Notes: generated by a model from the letters alone, not told the origin. Shown: positions 16,160 through 29,423, counted from the stretch's first letter. The stretch: DNA of 64,000 nt from Streptomyces lydicus (GCF_004125265.1 NZ_RDTE01000003.1:248001-312000); one strand, 5' to 3'. A program made the numbers and translations.

Positions 16160-17248
16160 TCACCGGTTCCCCACGGGGCCGACCGGCTCACCATGACCCT
16201 GCCACGGCCGGGCTAGCGTGATCAGCGCTACCGCGGAGAACAGAACAAAGCCCAGCACGGCAACGGCCGTCGACATGGCGGTGGTGCCACCCGAAACACC
16301 GGGCAGAGGTGCGGCCGCGGCGCCGAGCAGGAACTGGGCGCCACCGAGCATCCCTGAAGCGGCTCCGGGGGCGTCGCTGCCGACCGCGAGGATGATGGTG
16401 GTCGAGGCGGGCAGCACTGTGCCGAACCCGAATGCCAGGCCGAAGAAGCAGGCCCATGTGGCGGGGAACGTACTGATGCCGACCGCGAGCAACGCCACCA
16501 GAGTGATCGTGGAAGCCATGGTGAGGGCCACGCCCATGACGAGCAACGAGTTGAGCCGTACGTGCCCCGCCAGCCGTCCGAATGCCGCACCGGCCACGAC
16601 GGTGCCGACGGCGTTGGCGGCGTTGGCGGCGTTGGCGGCGAAGACGAGGCTGCAACCGGCGGGCGACAAGCCGTAGATGCTCTGGAAGACGAAGGGCGAG
16701 CCGGTGATGTAGGCGAAGAGTGCGCCCAGTCCACACCCCATGACGAGCAGGTGACCGACCAGTTCGCGACGTCGGAGCAATCCGACCGTCGCAGCGAGTA
16801 CGGACCGGAGATCGCCGCTCCGGCGCCGCTCGACGGGCAGCGATTCGGGAACCCACGCCCAGACCGCGGCCAACAGCAACAGCCCGGTCAGGGCCAGCAC
16901 CTCGAATACCAGACGCCAAGAGGCGACGCCGAGAACGAGACCTCCGGCGACCGGCGCCAGAACCGGCGCGGTCATCCCGATCACGCTCAGCGTGGAGAGC
17001 CGGCGGGCCGCGTGCGTACCGGTGAACCGGTCGCTGACCACCGCCCGTCCGATGACGAGACCCGCGCTGCCGGCGATCCCTTGCAGCAGCCGGGCGATGC
17101 CGAACACGGCGATGGACGGGGCAAGCGCACAGACCAATGACAACGCGCTGAACATGCCGGAACCGGCCAGGAGCAGCCGCCGCCGTCCCCTCGCGTCACT
17201 GACCGGGCCGAGCACGACCTGCCCCGCGGCGAGCCCGACGAGGGATGA
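16160..17248 (-). pseudogene. 5'-truncated Bcr/CflA-type MFS transporter
   Basis: From about 17248 the frame reads LVGLAAGQVVLGPVSDARGR and continues through all later helices of a Bcr/CflA drug exporter (LLQGIAGSAGLVIGRAVVSD, VLAPVAGGLVLGVASWRLVF, ITGSPFVFQSIYGLSPA) to the stop. Helix 1 and most of helix 2, including the usual LPALP..A.DL segment, are absent. The open frame extends upstream to a possible GTG at 17365 but codes for unrelated Arg-rich sequence. Without the first helix and its proton-coupling residues the product is unlikely to transport. The replacement sequence between here and the LysR gene (17249-17425) has another open frame (DARYAAYYASIAQADESGRG) that I cannot assign. Likely a deletion junction. 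Confidence 0.6.
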
Positions 17249-17425
17249 GTCGCCCCGTTCCGGCCCGAAGAGGCGCGGCCTCGATACTGACGTTCGTCGG
17301 TCTCCAGCCGCGGCCGCTCTCGTCGGCCTGAGCGATCGATGCGTAGTACGCCGCGTACCTCGCATCCGAGGTGGTGGAACCGGCCGCGCCGGCGAGCTGG
17401 TGAACCCGGGTCACGGGTGGATACG

Positions 17426-18370
17426 TTAGCCGCCCTCGCCCCCACAAGACTGTGACCCCCGAGAGCCGTCGTCCCCTCCCCCCGGCGGCGCCAGCACGGC
17501 GTCCGCCAAGCGGTCACGGAACCAGCGGTGTCCGGGGTCGGTCGAGTTGCGGGGGTGCCAGGCCATTCCGAGGTCGAGGGGTGCCAGGTCGAGAGGGATG
17601 GGGAAGGCGCGCAGTCCCAGTGCGGAGGTGGTGTCGGGGAGCCAGTCGGCCAGGGTGAGCGCGACGAGGTCGGTGTCCCGGGCGAGCATCATCGCGCTCG
17701 TGTGGCTGGGTACCACGACCGCGACCCGGCGTCGCAGGCCGAGTTCCGCGAGCGCGCTGTCGATGGGCCCGTGACGCTTGCCGAGCCGGGAGATGCCGAT
17801 GTGGTCGGCCGCGGCGAAACGGCGGGCGTCGATCCGCCGGTCGAAGAGGGGATGACCGCTGCGGGCGATGCCGACCATGGTCGTCCGGGTGAGCTGTTGG
17901 GTCCGGATCTCCGGGTCCAGGGGGCCGAGGACGCCCAGTTCGACGTCCACCCAGCCCTGCCGCAATGCGGGGCCGCCTTCCAGCGCCTCCGGCAGGAAGA
18001 CCACGTCCACGTGCGGGGCCTCCGCGTGGACCCGGTCGGTCAGGGCCCCGGCCAGCCCCGCCAGGAGCAGATCGGCGGCCTGCACGGTGAAGGTGCGCTG
18101 GAGATGGACGGCATCGAAACCGGCACCGGGCCGCAGGACGTCGTCGCAGTGGCGCAGCAACACGCCCACCTCCTCGCGGAGTTCCAGAGCGCGCGGGGTC
18201 GGGACCATCCCCTGGCCCGCGCGGACCAGCAGGGGGTCGCCGACGGCACGGCGGAGCCGGGCCAGCGTGCGGCTGACCGCTGCGGGTGAGGTACCGAGTC
18301 GCTCCGCGGCGCGGGTCACGCTGTTCTCCTGGAGCAGGGCGTCCAGGGCCCGCAGCAGGTTCAGATCCAT
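17426..18370 (-). CDS. LysR-family transcriptional regulator
   Basis: 314 residues. The N-terminal winged helix-turn-helix is typical (MDLNLLRALDALLQENSVTR, AAERLGTSPAAVSRTLARLR, GDPLLVRAGQGMVPTPRAL), followed by the two-lobed effector domain (FTVQAADLLLAGLAG, VDVELGVLGPLDPEIRTQQL, HIGISRLGKRHGPID, AFPIPLDLAPLDLGMAWHPR). The effector half resembles the NodD/PcpR-like group, whose ligands are often aromatic. The nearest downstream gene is the truncated MFS exporter, which it may once have controlled; it is not divergent from any gene. A 7-bp inverted repeat lies 26 bp upstream of the start. The tail after about residue 295 is Gly/Ser-rich. Confidence 0.92.
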   Translation of the reverse strand: MDLNLLRALDALLQENSVTRAAERLGTSPAAVSRTLARLRRAVGDPLLVRAGQGMVPTPRALELREEVGVLLRHCDDVLRPGAGFDAVHLQRTFTVQAADLLLAGLAGALTDRVHAEAPHVDVVFLPEALEGGPALRQGWVDVELGVLGPLDPEIRTQQLTRTTMVGIARSGHPLFDRRIDARRFAAADHIGISRLGKRHGPIDSALAELGLRRRVAVVVPSHTSAMMLARDTDLVALTLADWLPDTTSALGLRAFPIPLDLAPLDLGMAWHPRNSTDPGHRWFRDRLADAVLAPPGGGDDGSRGSQSCGGEGG

Positions 18371-18395
18371 TGACGCTCCTGAGCTGCACTTTTAC

Positions 18396-18422
18396 GGATG
18401 AGTCAACTATTGGCGCTCATCC
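18396..18422. promoter_or_regulatory. Candidate LysR operator
   Basis: GGATGAG (18396-18402) and CTCATCC (18416-18422) form a perfect inverted repeat with a 13-bp AT-richer spacer in the locally least GC-rich stretch upstream of the LysR gene. Position suits autoregulation. Weak evidence: the arms are short. Confidence 0.3.
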
Positions 18423-18546
18423 TTGCATCGCTCCGGAATTCTCTCGCACCGAGCGGGGAGGGGCCGCGAAACCGCATGACGCCCCATCCCATCCGCCCAG
18501 TTGAAGGCGCAGGCAGGGGCCCACTTGGTCGCACCCGAGGTAACGA

Positions 18547-19122
18547 TCACTCCGCTGATCTGGGGTTTTTCCGCTGGTTGGCGTGGAAGCGCGCCTTCTT
18601 CTGGCGATTCCCGCACGTGTTCATGTCACACCATTTGCGGGTGCGGCTTCGGCTGGTGTCGAAGAAGGCGGCTTGGCAGGTTGGTGATGCACACAAGGCC
18701 AGTTTTCCGTCTCGCTCACCGGCAATGATGCTGATCGCGTCGACGGCGATCACGCTGAGGGCATCTTCCACGCAGGAAGCCGAGCCGAGCCGCCATCGCC
18801 GCTCACCCTCGGGCGTCAGGATCGCCGCGGCCCGGCCCTGCGCGCTGCGGTCATTGATGACTTGGACAGCGGACGCAGGCAGAGCGTCCCGGATCGCGGC
18901 CGCTGTCGCGGCGGCGTGAATCGACTCCCTCAGTTCCCGGGCGAGGTCGAGCTGGGCGGTGGTGCAGGAGTCCACGGCGAGGCCGTTCACCGTCAGCCAG
19001 TCGACGAGTCGGTGCGGCGTGGGAATGCGCTCCACGGCGTCGCCATAACGCTCCGAGAGAGTCCCCGTGAAGCTGGTCGCCAGCACCTTGCCGAGGCGGA
19101 AGTCAGGGAACGCAGCACACAT
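18547..19122 (-). CDS. CGNR zinc-finger / ABATE-domain transcriptional regulator
   Basis: 191 residues. The C-terminus is the diagnostic CGNR zinc finger: C-x4-C in LCASPTCQAAFFDTSRSRTR followed by WCDMNTCGNRQKKARFH, giving four cysteines plus the CGNR signature and a basic helix for DNA contact. The N-terminal about 130 residues form the ABATE ligand-binding domain (VDWLTVNGLAV, ARELRESIHAAATAAA, ALSVIAVDAISIIAG). Actinobacterial members are local regulators, commonly divergent from the gene they control; here that is an epoxide hydrolase. The ATG at 19122 has no Shine-Dalgarno, and a TAAGGT -10-like box lies 6-7 nt upstream, so the mRNA may be leaderless. Two matched palindromes lie in the shared promoter region. 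Confidence 0.9.
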   Translation of the reverse strand: MCAAFPDFRLGKVLATSFTGTLSERYGDAVERIPTPHRLVDWLTVNGLAVDSCTTAQLDLARELRESIHAAATAAAIRDALPASAVQVINDRSAQGRAAAILTPEGERRWRLGSASCVEDALSVIAVDAISIIAGERDGKLALCASPTCQAAFFDTSRSRTRKWCDMNTCGNRQKKARFHANQRKNPRSAE

Positions 19123-19123
19123 G

Positions 19124-19142
19124 GAACCACCTTAGCCGGTTG
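19124..19142. promoter_or_regulatory. Palindromic operator O2, abutting the CGNR start codon
   Basis: 19-bp site GAACCACCTTAGCCGGTTG, an imperfect copy of the perfect palindrome at 19166-19184. The centres are 42 bp apart, four helical turns. It covers the -10 region and start of the CGNR gene, so bound protein would block its own transcription. Confidence 0.58.
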
Positions 19143-19165
19143 CCGCGCGACTCGGGGAACTGCTA

Positions 19166-19184
19166 GAACCGTCTTAGACGGTTC
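19166..19184. promoter_or_regulatory. Perfect palindromic operator O1 between CGNR regulator and epoxide hydrolase
   Basis: 19-bp perfect palindrome GAACCGTCTTAGACGGTTC (9-bp arms, one central base), 41 bp upstream of the hydrolase ATG. With the site at 19124 it defines a shared pattern GAACC..CTTAG.CGGTT. Best candidate binding site for the CGNR regulator, placed to control both divergent genes. Confidence 0.65.
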
Positions 19185-19225
19185 GCGATAGGTCGTAGCA
19201 GGTTCCCCGATGGCCAGGAGGTCTC

Positions 19226-20398
19226 ATGCCCGGTCCCACCAGCGACGTGCAAGCATGTGAAGCCCACGCAACCGACGCCGATCTCGACGATCTGCGCGCG
19301 CGGCTGGCCGCGGCGCGACTGCCGGAGCCCGAGACGGTCCATCGCGCCGCGCCCGGCCCTCGACGGTGGGACCAGGGCGTTCCGCTCGCCGACCTCGTCG
19401 ATGTCGTGAACTATTGGCGCACCGGGTACGACTGGCGGTCGTTCGAAGAGCGCCTCAACCGCACCGGCCAGTTCCGCACGACCATTGATGATCTGGGAAT
19501 CCATTTCCTGCACCGCCGCTCCGCGCGCGCGGATGCCACTCCTCTGATCTTGACGCACGGCTGGCCGGGCAGCATTGCCGAATTCATCGATGTAGTGGAC
19601 GAGCTGGCAGATCCGAAAGATGCGGACGCGCCGGCGTTCCACGTCGTGGCCCCATCGCTACCGGGCTTTGGTTACAGCGACAAACCGGCCACCACCGGGT
19701 GGGGAACCGAAAAGATCGCCGCCGCATGGGTGGAACTGATGGGAAGGCTCGGCTACAGCAAGTTCGCAGCCCACGGCGGCGACTGGGGAGGCAATATCAC
19801 CACGGTTCTCGGCGGCAGGTTCCCGGCGCACGTTCTCGGCATCCACACCACGTTCGCGGAGGGACCGCCCGGGTTGACCACGGACGGGCTGACGGCGGTC
19901 GAGCGCAAGTGGGCCGAGGAAACCCGTCATTTCTGGCGCCACCGGGCGGCGTACGCGAAGCAGCAGGCGACCCGACCGCAGACCATCGGCTACTCGCTCG
20001 TCGATTCACCGGTCGGGCTTCTCGCCTGGATCCTCGACAAGTTCGCCGAGTGGACCGACACCGAGGACAGCCCGTTCGAGACAATTTCCAGAGACAGGAT
20101 TCTTGACGACGTCACCCTGTACTGGCTGACGCGGACCGGCGCATCGGCGGCCCGCATTTACTACGAAAGCCACAACTCACTCGATCCCGAACTTCGGGTC
20201 GACGTCCCGTCGGCAATCACCATGTACCCCCGTGACGTCGAGAAGTGCCCGCGCCCCTGGGCACAGGAGCGGTACCGGCAGATCGTCCGGTGGAAGTCGC
20301 CCGAAAGCGGGGGCCATTTCCCGTCGCTGGAGGTTCCCGAGTATTTCGTCAAGGACCTGCGAGAAGGCCTCGCGGCAGTGCTGGCCGCTCATCGGTGA
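19226..20398 (+). CDS. Epoxide hydrolase (EHN domain, alpha/beta-hydrolase)
   Basis: 390 residues with a strong AGGAGG site 4 nt before the ATG. The N-terminal EHN domain (DLDDLRARLAAARLPEPETV, YDWRSFEERLNRTGQFRTTI) caps an alpha/beta-hydrolase core: oxyanion motif LTHGWPGSIAEF (HGWP), PSLPGFGYSDKP, nucleophile Asp in AAHGGDWGGNITTV (about residue 184), lid tyrosine region, and the C-terminal catalytic His in GGHFPSLEVPEYFVKDL. These match microsomal-type epoxide hydrolases of bacteria, which open epoxides to diols. Controlled, by context, by the divergent CGNR regulator: a candidate detoxification pair. Confidence 0.92.
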   Translation: MPGPTSDVQACEAHATDADLDDLRARLAAARLPEPETVHRAAPGPRRWDQGVPLADLVDVVNYWRTGYDWRSFEERLNRTGQFRTTIDDLGIHFLHRRSARADATPLILTHGWPGSIAEFIDVVDELADPKDADAPAFHVVAPSLPGFGYSDKPATTGWGTEKIAAAWVELMGRLGYSKFAAHGGDWGGNITTVLGGRFPAHVLGIHTTFAEGPPGLTTDGLTAVERKWAEETRHFWRHRAAYAKQQATRPQTIGYSLVDSPVGLLAWILDKFAEWTDTEDSPFETISRDRILDDVTLYWLTRTGASAARIYYESHNSLDPELRVDVPSAITMYPRDVEKCPRPWAQERYRQIVRWKSPESGGHFPSLEVPEYFVKDLREGLAAVLAAHR

Positions 20399-20409
20399 AC
20401 GCGGCAAGA

Positions 20410-20442
20410 GGCCGGCTCGCCGAAGGTGTCGGCGAGCCGGCC
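20410..20442. terminator. Strong terminator after the epoxide hydrolase
   Basis: 14-bp perfectly paired arms (20410-20423 and 20429-20442) and a 5-nt loop, 11 bp after the hydrolase stop, in a convergent gap. Likely bidirectional. Confidence 0.82.
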
Positions 20443-20525
20443 TCCGCAACCGCTCAGTCAGGCGGGCCGGACAGACCACTCACGGCGTGCCGGAACGCCT
20501 CGGCGAAGTCAGCGGTGGCACCGCC

Positions 20526-20577
20526 GCTCCGGCCCGCCACTCCGGCGCACCGCTCCAGCCCGCCACTCCGGCCCGCC
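20526..20577. repeat. 26-bp tandem direct repeat, two copies
   Basis: Units 20526-20551 and 20552-20577 begin gctccggcccgccactcc and gctccagcccgccactcc; they differ at two positions. Shorter degenerate copies flank them. Located just beyond the 3' end of the ThDP lyase gene, between convergent genes. Confidence 0.6.
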
Positions 20578-20592
20578 GCTCGACGGCTCCGG

Positions 20593-25321
<4,729 letters not shown>

Positions 25322-26254
25322 ATGTACGAGAACGGGGTGGACGCGCGGGCACTCTTCCGGGCGCTGCACGAACACGAAGGTCCGCATGCGCACGAGGTGA
25401 CCTCGGTGCCATGGCTGCAACAGACCGGGGACGAATACCGCCTATGGCTGGCGCGGGCGGCCGTCCACGATGGTTGGTGGACCGGTGAGACGGCAATGCG
25501 CGGGAGCGGGCTCCTCATCCGAGAGCTCTACGCCCTCAGCCGTGTGAACGATGTACTGCTCTTGGGGTTCCAGCCTTCCGGTGACGCTCCGCCCGGACCG
25601 TCGTGGCCAGTACGTCGTCTGCAATGGCCGGGGGTCTCCCTGTCCGAGTACGTCGCCTTGTTCACCGGGCTGGGCATGACGGCGTTCGACGACGAGGACG
25701 CGGCGGCCGGCACCTTCGACCCGTTCTTCCACGAGATCGTCGATGTCGAGCAAGCCGATGACCTCGCTGCACCGATCCGGATCACGCAAGTCGTGTGGCC
25801 GGGGCTGATGCTCGGCGACCTGCTCTTCAGCCGGGCGGGGGTCCGTGTCCGGGCCGGCAGAAACCACGCCCAGCGCGGAGTCGCCGACTGCTTCCCGCTG
25901 TACTGGACCTTCCGGCGCAACTACCGGCCCACGGTCGATGAGTCGCATGACTGGGGTGCTCAGTCACAGTGGGCCACCAACTTCCGCCTCGACTACCGCA
26001 CCTCGACGTCCCTGGAGCTCAATGTCGCCGGCGACGCGGATATCGACACTGCGGAAGACCTCAGTGGAGATGCGGCGCAGTTGGCCGTCGGTGAGCGGCG
26101 TGAACTCCTGCGTCATCGTTGTCTTTTGCGGGCGCCCGAAGCCGTCAACGCCCTTGCCGGGGCACCCGGCTGGGAGAAGGAACTCCGCCCGTTCGACTGG
26201 CGGCTGCCCGGCTCGGTCGGCGGCGTCACGGTCGGCGGAATGCGACGCGAATGA
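25322..26254 (+). CDS. Conserved-looking protein of unknown function
   Basis: 310 residues, not recognised. It is soluble, with no signal or membrane helix, and has even codon usage and a coherent amphipathic pattern, so it is very probably a real gene. Noticeable segments: HEHEGPHAHEVTSVPWLQQT near the start (His/Glu-rich), LWLARAAVHDGWWTGETAMR, DDEDAAAGTFDPFFHEIVDV and FPLYWTFRRNYRPTVDESHD. The Asp/His-rich clusters could bind a metal but no catalytic motif can be named. It is transcribed away from the glutamate-oxidase operon and is followed by 218 bp without a gene, which contain a GGCCGGCC self-complementary run near 26450. Confidence 0.7.
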   Translation: MYENGVDARALFRALHEHEGPHAHEVTSVPWLQQTGDEYRLWLARAAVHDGWWTGETAMRGSGLLIRELYALSRVNDVLLLGFQPSGDAPPGPSWPVRRLQWPGVSLSEYVALFTGLGMTAFDDEDAAAGTFDPFFHEIVDVEQADDLAAPIRITQVVWPGLMLGDLLFSRAGVRVRAGRNHAQRGVADCFPLYWTFRRNYRPTVDESHDWGAQSQWATNFRLDYRTSTSLELNVAGDADIDTAEDLSGDAAQLAVGERRELLRHRCLLRAPEAVNALAGAPGWEKELRPFDWRLPGSVGGVTVGGMRRE

Positions 26255-26472
26255 ACCGTGCCGGCGATGCGGTGTCGGCGAACTTCCCTACCAGCGACCG
26301 GCCCACAGCTTGCCGTCTCCCGCCGCCGCCGGTACGCGGCCGGATCGTCCCTCGCATCACCGGGCTTCGAGGAGATCGGCGGACGGCAGGAAGCCGGACC
26401 GACGGTAGAGGGACACGCAGCCGCGCTCGCACCGAAGGGACGACGACCGGCCGGCCGGCCGGCCGCTACCCG

Positions 26473-27126
26473 CTACTTCCGCGTCGTTGTGACAATGGCG
26501 TCTCGGAGGCCGGACAGCAGGGCGTCCAGTGCGAGGTCGAAGCGGGCCTGGTGGTCGGACGGCGTGCCGAGTCCGCCCGCGACCGCTTCGGACAGTGTGG
26601 GGAACTCGGCGAGGTCAAGGGCATCGTCGGTGGGCCGCTCAGGGTGCCCTGGGGTGTCGGCTGCTTCGGCCAGGCAGTGCCCGATCACCAGTGTGGTGAC
26701 GGAGTTGACGACCCGCAGGGCCTCGACGGGGGCGATCCCGGCGCGCCCGAGCGCGGCTGCGGTGTCCTCAACTATCTGGAGGGCTACGGGAGATCGGACC
26801 GGGCGCGTGGCGACCAGTGCGATCACTCCGGTATGCCGCAGCAGTTCCGACCGGAAGGCGACGGCGAACTCCCTCAGGCGCAGCGGCCATTCATCCGCCG
26901 GTCCGTCGAAGGAGGGACGCACGGCCGAGACCACCAACTCGACCAGGCCGTCCAGCAGGGCGGCTTTGTTGGGCAGGTAGTGGTAGAGGGTCATTGCCTC
27001 GACGCCGAGCTCGGCGCCCAGACGGCGCATGGACAGCTTGTCGACGCCGTCCCGGTCGGCGGCTTCCAGAGCCGCGCGCAGCACCTTGGCGCGCGTGAGC
27101 CCCACCCGCTTGCTGGTCGTTCCCAT
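26473..27126 (-). CDS. TetR-family transcriptional regulator
   Basis: 217 residues. The DNA-binding domain (LTRAKVLRAALEAADRDGVD, MRRLGAELGVEAMTLYHYLP, NKAALLDGLVELV) is followed by a TetR_C_1-type helical ligand domain (RLREFAVAFRSELLRHTGVI, ALRVVNSVTTLVIGHCLAEA, RFDLALDALLSGL). It is divergent from a SnoaL-like gene. Two near-identical CTTAC-RTC-GTAAG palindromes lie in the 87-bp gap, so it very likely represses itself and the neighbour until a small ligand binds. The start is fixed by the short gap and the conserved beginning. Confidence 0.92.
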   Translation of the reverse strand: MGTTSKRVGLTRAKVLRAALEAADRDGVDKLSMRRLGAELGVEAMTLYHYLPNKAALLDGLVELVVSAVRPSFDGPADEWPLRLREFAVAFRSELLRHTGVIALVATRPVRSPVALQIVEDTAAALGRAGIAPVEALRVVNSVTTLVIGHCLAEAADTPGHPERPTDDALDLAEFPTLSEAVAGGLGTPSDHQARFDLALDALLSGLRDAIVTTTRK

Positions 27127-27149
27127 GTACCGACAGCCCCCTTGACTTT

Positions 27150-27162
27150 CTTACATCGTAAG
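27150..27162. promoter_or_regulatory. TetR operator O1, in the promoter spacer of the SnoaL-like gene
   Basis: CTTACATCGTAAG, 5-bp inverted arms with a 3-bp spacer. It lies inside the 17-bp spacer between a TTGACT -35 (27142-27147) and an AAGAGT -10 (27165-27170) reading towards the SnoaL-like gene, so occupancy would block RNA polymerase. Confidence 0.65.
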
Positions 27163-27185
27163 GCAAGAGTGGCGCCCAGCTAAAC

Positions 27186-27198
27186 CTTACGTCGTAAG
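27186..27198. promoter_or_regulatory. TetR operator O2
   Basis: CTTACGTCGTAAG, matching O1 except for one spacer base, centre-to-centre distance 36 bp. It lies just downstream of the SnoaL-like promoter and upstream of its Shine-Dalgarno, and also in the promoter region of the tetR-like gene. Confidence 0.65.
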
Positions 27199-27213
27199 AG
27201 AAAGGGTGGGAGC

Positions 27214-27645
27214 ATGTCCACCACCAGCGAGAACAAAGAGCTCGTCACGGGCTTCTTCGCCGCGCTCAACCACCTCCGCTTAGCCGACCTGGGCGACTAT
27301 CTGGCGGCGGACGTGGTGGACCACAACAAGGTCATCCACGGCGAACCTGATGAGCCCGGCGCGGCCTTCGCGGCCATCGCCACCCAGCTCTCGGCGCTGG
27401 CGCCCTACCATGCACGGATCGACGAACTGGTCGCCGAGGGCGACAAGGTCGTCGCCAGGATCACCCAGAGCGGCGTCAGCTCCGGTGCTCATCCCCGGAT
27501 GCCGGTGCCGACCGGCCGCAGCTTCGAGAACGAGGCGATCTTCGTCTTCACCGTCACCGCCGGCCGGATCAGCGAGATTCGCGGTGTCTCCGACCGGCTC
27601 GGCCTCTTCCTGCAGTTGGGGTGGGACTGGCCGACCGTCGGCTGA
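27214..27645 (+). CDS. SnoaL-like/ester cyclase-fold protein
   Basis: 143 residues from the ATG at 27214 with a GGGTGGGAG site. It fits the SnoaL-like NTF2-fold family: ELVTGFFAALNHLRLADLGD, YLAADVVDHNKVIHGEPDEP (the DH pair lines the pocket), HARIDELVAEGDKVVARITQ, ENEAIFVFTVTAGRISEIRG and a final LGLFLQLGW. Family members range from polyketide cyclases to detoxifying isomerases, so no reaction is assigned. Its tight operator-controlled promoter and divergent TetR regulator suggest it is induced by the compound it handles. Convergent with the nitrobindin-like gene, 50 bp apart. Confidence 0.85.
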   Translation: MSTTSENKELVTGFFAALNHLRLADLGDYLAADVVDHNKVIHGEPDEPGAAFAAIATQLSALAPYHARIDELVAEGDKVVARITQSGVSSGAHPRMPVPTGRSFENEAIFVFTVTAGRISEIRGVSDRLGLFLQLGWDWPTVG

Positions 27646-27695
27646 CCGACCGGCAGCCGGTGCAGGAGCGGCATGCGGCAGCGTCGTGGCCGGGG

Positions 27696-28238
27696 TCAGC
27701 CCCGGCGTCGAAGCTGCGCGGAGAGGTGGTGTTGCAGCGGCTGACCGACCGCCGCGAGGTCGTGGACGAAGGTGAGGGTGTCCTCGTCGGCAAGGGTGTA
27801 GCGGCGGCGGGTGGCGGTGACCTCCTTGGCGGTGGGGGCGAGAGCCACCTCATGGGTGGAGAGGTCGACCGTGTTGTCAGCGGCGCCGCCGACCGAGATC
27901 TCCGCGATGCCGGTGGGCTGGGTGATCAATGCCTCCACCCGTCCCTCGGGCTGCAGCCGCCACCAGCCGTTCTCCCTGGCCGACGGGCGCAGCGGGGTAC
28001 CGTCCGCATCGAGCAGCCAGGCGCGTGCCTCGTAATGGAGGAAGGGACGCCCGTCATGGCTGAAGGTGACTTCCTGCGCGTAGGTGAACTGCTCGTCGAG
28101 CGTCGGGTACTCGCCGCGGCCCCGGCCGGCCCAGGTGCCCAGGAACCCGAGCACCGGAGCGAGCAGGGCGTGCGGCGCCGGAGTTTCGTCCGGTCGAAGG
28201 GCGTCGGGGTACGGGGGCTTCTGGGCGTGGTCGAACAT
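27696..28238 (-). CDS. Nitrobindin/THAP4-like heme-binding beta-barrel protein (FABP family)
   Basis: 180 residues. Starts with the hallmark [17 protein letters not shown] (GxWxGxGxG.YPT), followed by strand blocks [80 protein letters not shown] and [20 protein letters not shown], making a ten-stranded barrel. Nitrobindins hold ferric heme through a C-terminal His and isomerise peroxynitrite to nitrate. Here the candidate is in [13 protein letters not shown]. It lies 54 bp downstream of a GNAT gene on the same strand, probably co-transcribed. Confidence 0.9.
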   Translation of the reverse strand: MFDHAQKPPYPDALRPDETPAPHALLAPVLGFLGTWAGRGRGEYPTLDEQFTYAQEVTFSHDGRPFLHYEARAWLLDADGTPLRPSARENGWWRLQPEGRVEALITQPTGIAEISVGGAADNTVDLSTHEVALAPTAKEVTATRRRYTLADEDTLTFVHDLAAVGQPLQHHLSAQLRRRG

Positions 28239-28292
28239 GAGGGGCGCTACTGGGCCGAGGCTGTCGAGGCTGGTGCCGAGAGGGAAGCCTAA

Positions 28293-29207
28293 CTAGGCAC
28301 GCAGGTCTTTGCGGAAGACCGTGGAGCTGTGCCGGATCGTCATGCCCACCCGTAGATACAGGTCGAGCGCGCCGGTGTCCGAGTGCGTCCAGAGGGTGCA
28401 GGAGGGCCGGCCCGTCCCGTGGAAGGCGCGGAACGTGTGGCGTAGCAGGAGCCGGGCGATACCCCGGCTGCGGTGGTCGTGGCGGACGGCGACCTGCTCG
28501 ATGTAGCCCTCGCCCGTACCGGGTACGTCCAACGCCAGGGCGGCACCGATCAGTTGCCCGTCAGCGAGTGCCAGGGTCGACTGTGCCGGGGCGAAGGCGG
28601 CTCGCTCGACGGTGTGGGTGGCCCACTCCTCGTATGCCTGCCGCCGCTCCTGCCACTCGTCGAACGCGTCCTGGACGAGGACGTGCGTGGCGGGCCCGTC
28701 GCCGACGCGGAAGGGCCGCACCACCACGCCCGTCGGCGGCTCGGGCACCGAGGGCTCGACCGGCATGGCGAACTCCAGCAGCCAGGCCGTCACCAGCGGC
28801 TTGTACCCGCGCGAACGCAACAGTGCGACGGCACCGGAATCCGCGTCCGGCACGGTCTGCACGATGCGGTCCATCCCGGCCTGCCGCGCCCGCGCCTGCG
28901 TCCAGTCGAGAAGTGCCGCGCCCAGGCCCCGGCCCCGGTACTCCGGGTGCACGTCGACCTCGGAGCGCCGGTCCACCCAGGCCCGGGCGGCCAGACTCCC
29001 GGCCCGGTCATGGACGAGCACGGTGTCCGACTCCGGCACCAGACCCGGCCGCGCGAGATCGGCGGCGACGGCCCCGGCATCGCTGCGCACGCACCCGTAC
29101 ACCTCTCGTTCGCAGGCCGTGACCAGAGCCCGGATCGCCTGGATGTCGTGGGCGCCCGCGGGCCGCGAACGGTAACCGGGCGGCAGTGACGGGACCATCG
29201 AGGGCAT
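28293..29207 (-). CDS. Tandem-domain GNAT N-acetyltransferase
   Basis: 304 residues with two GNAT folds. The first (residues 10-145) keeps a usable acetyl-CoA loop (VDVHPEYRGRGLGAALLDWT) and the second (160-300) has VAVRHDHRSRGIARLLLRHT, so both halves have the Q/RxxGxG/A turn. The shape is that of mycothiol-synthase-like and streptothricin-acetyltransferase-like tandem GNATs, but the substrate is not evident. The second domain ends with THSDTGALDLYLRVGMTIRH, which contributes acceptor-pocket residues in relatives. Upstream gene of the pair with the nitrobindin-like protein; divergent from an MFS exporter (216 bp gap). Confidence 0.86.
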   Translation of the reverse strand: MPSMVPSLPPGYRSRPAGAHDIQAIRALVTACEREVYGCVRSDAGAVAADLARPGLVPESDTVLVHDRAGSLAARAWVDRRSEVDVHPEYRGRGLGAALLDWTQARARQAGMDRIVQTVPDADSGAVALLRSRGYKPLVTAWLLEFAMPVEPSVPEPPTGVVVRPFRVGDGPATHVLVQDAFDEWQERRQAYEEWATHTVERAAFAPAQSTLALADGQLIGAALALDVPGTGEGYIEQVAVRHDHRSRGIARLLLRHTFRAFHGTGRPSCTLWTHSDTGALDLYLRVGMTIRHSSTVFRKDLRA

Positions 29208-29423
29208 CAGCGGATGCTAGCCACACGCCGATCGCCCGGTCCAGGTGCCGACCGAGTGGATGCGGGAGGGCTCGGCGGCTGTCTCCCTCTTGAGCACCGC
29301 GCCCGGGCCGTTGAACTCACCGAGGACGTCCGCGTCAGCCCGGATCCCGCACGATGCGCCCTGCGCGCCTTACGGTTCATCTCGGACAATTCTCCCGCAG
29401 GCGGGATGGACGGAGTGGTCGAC

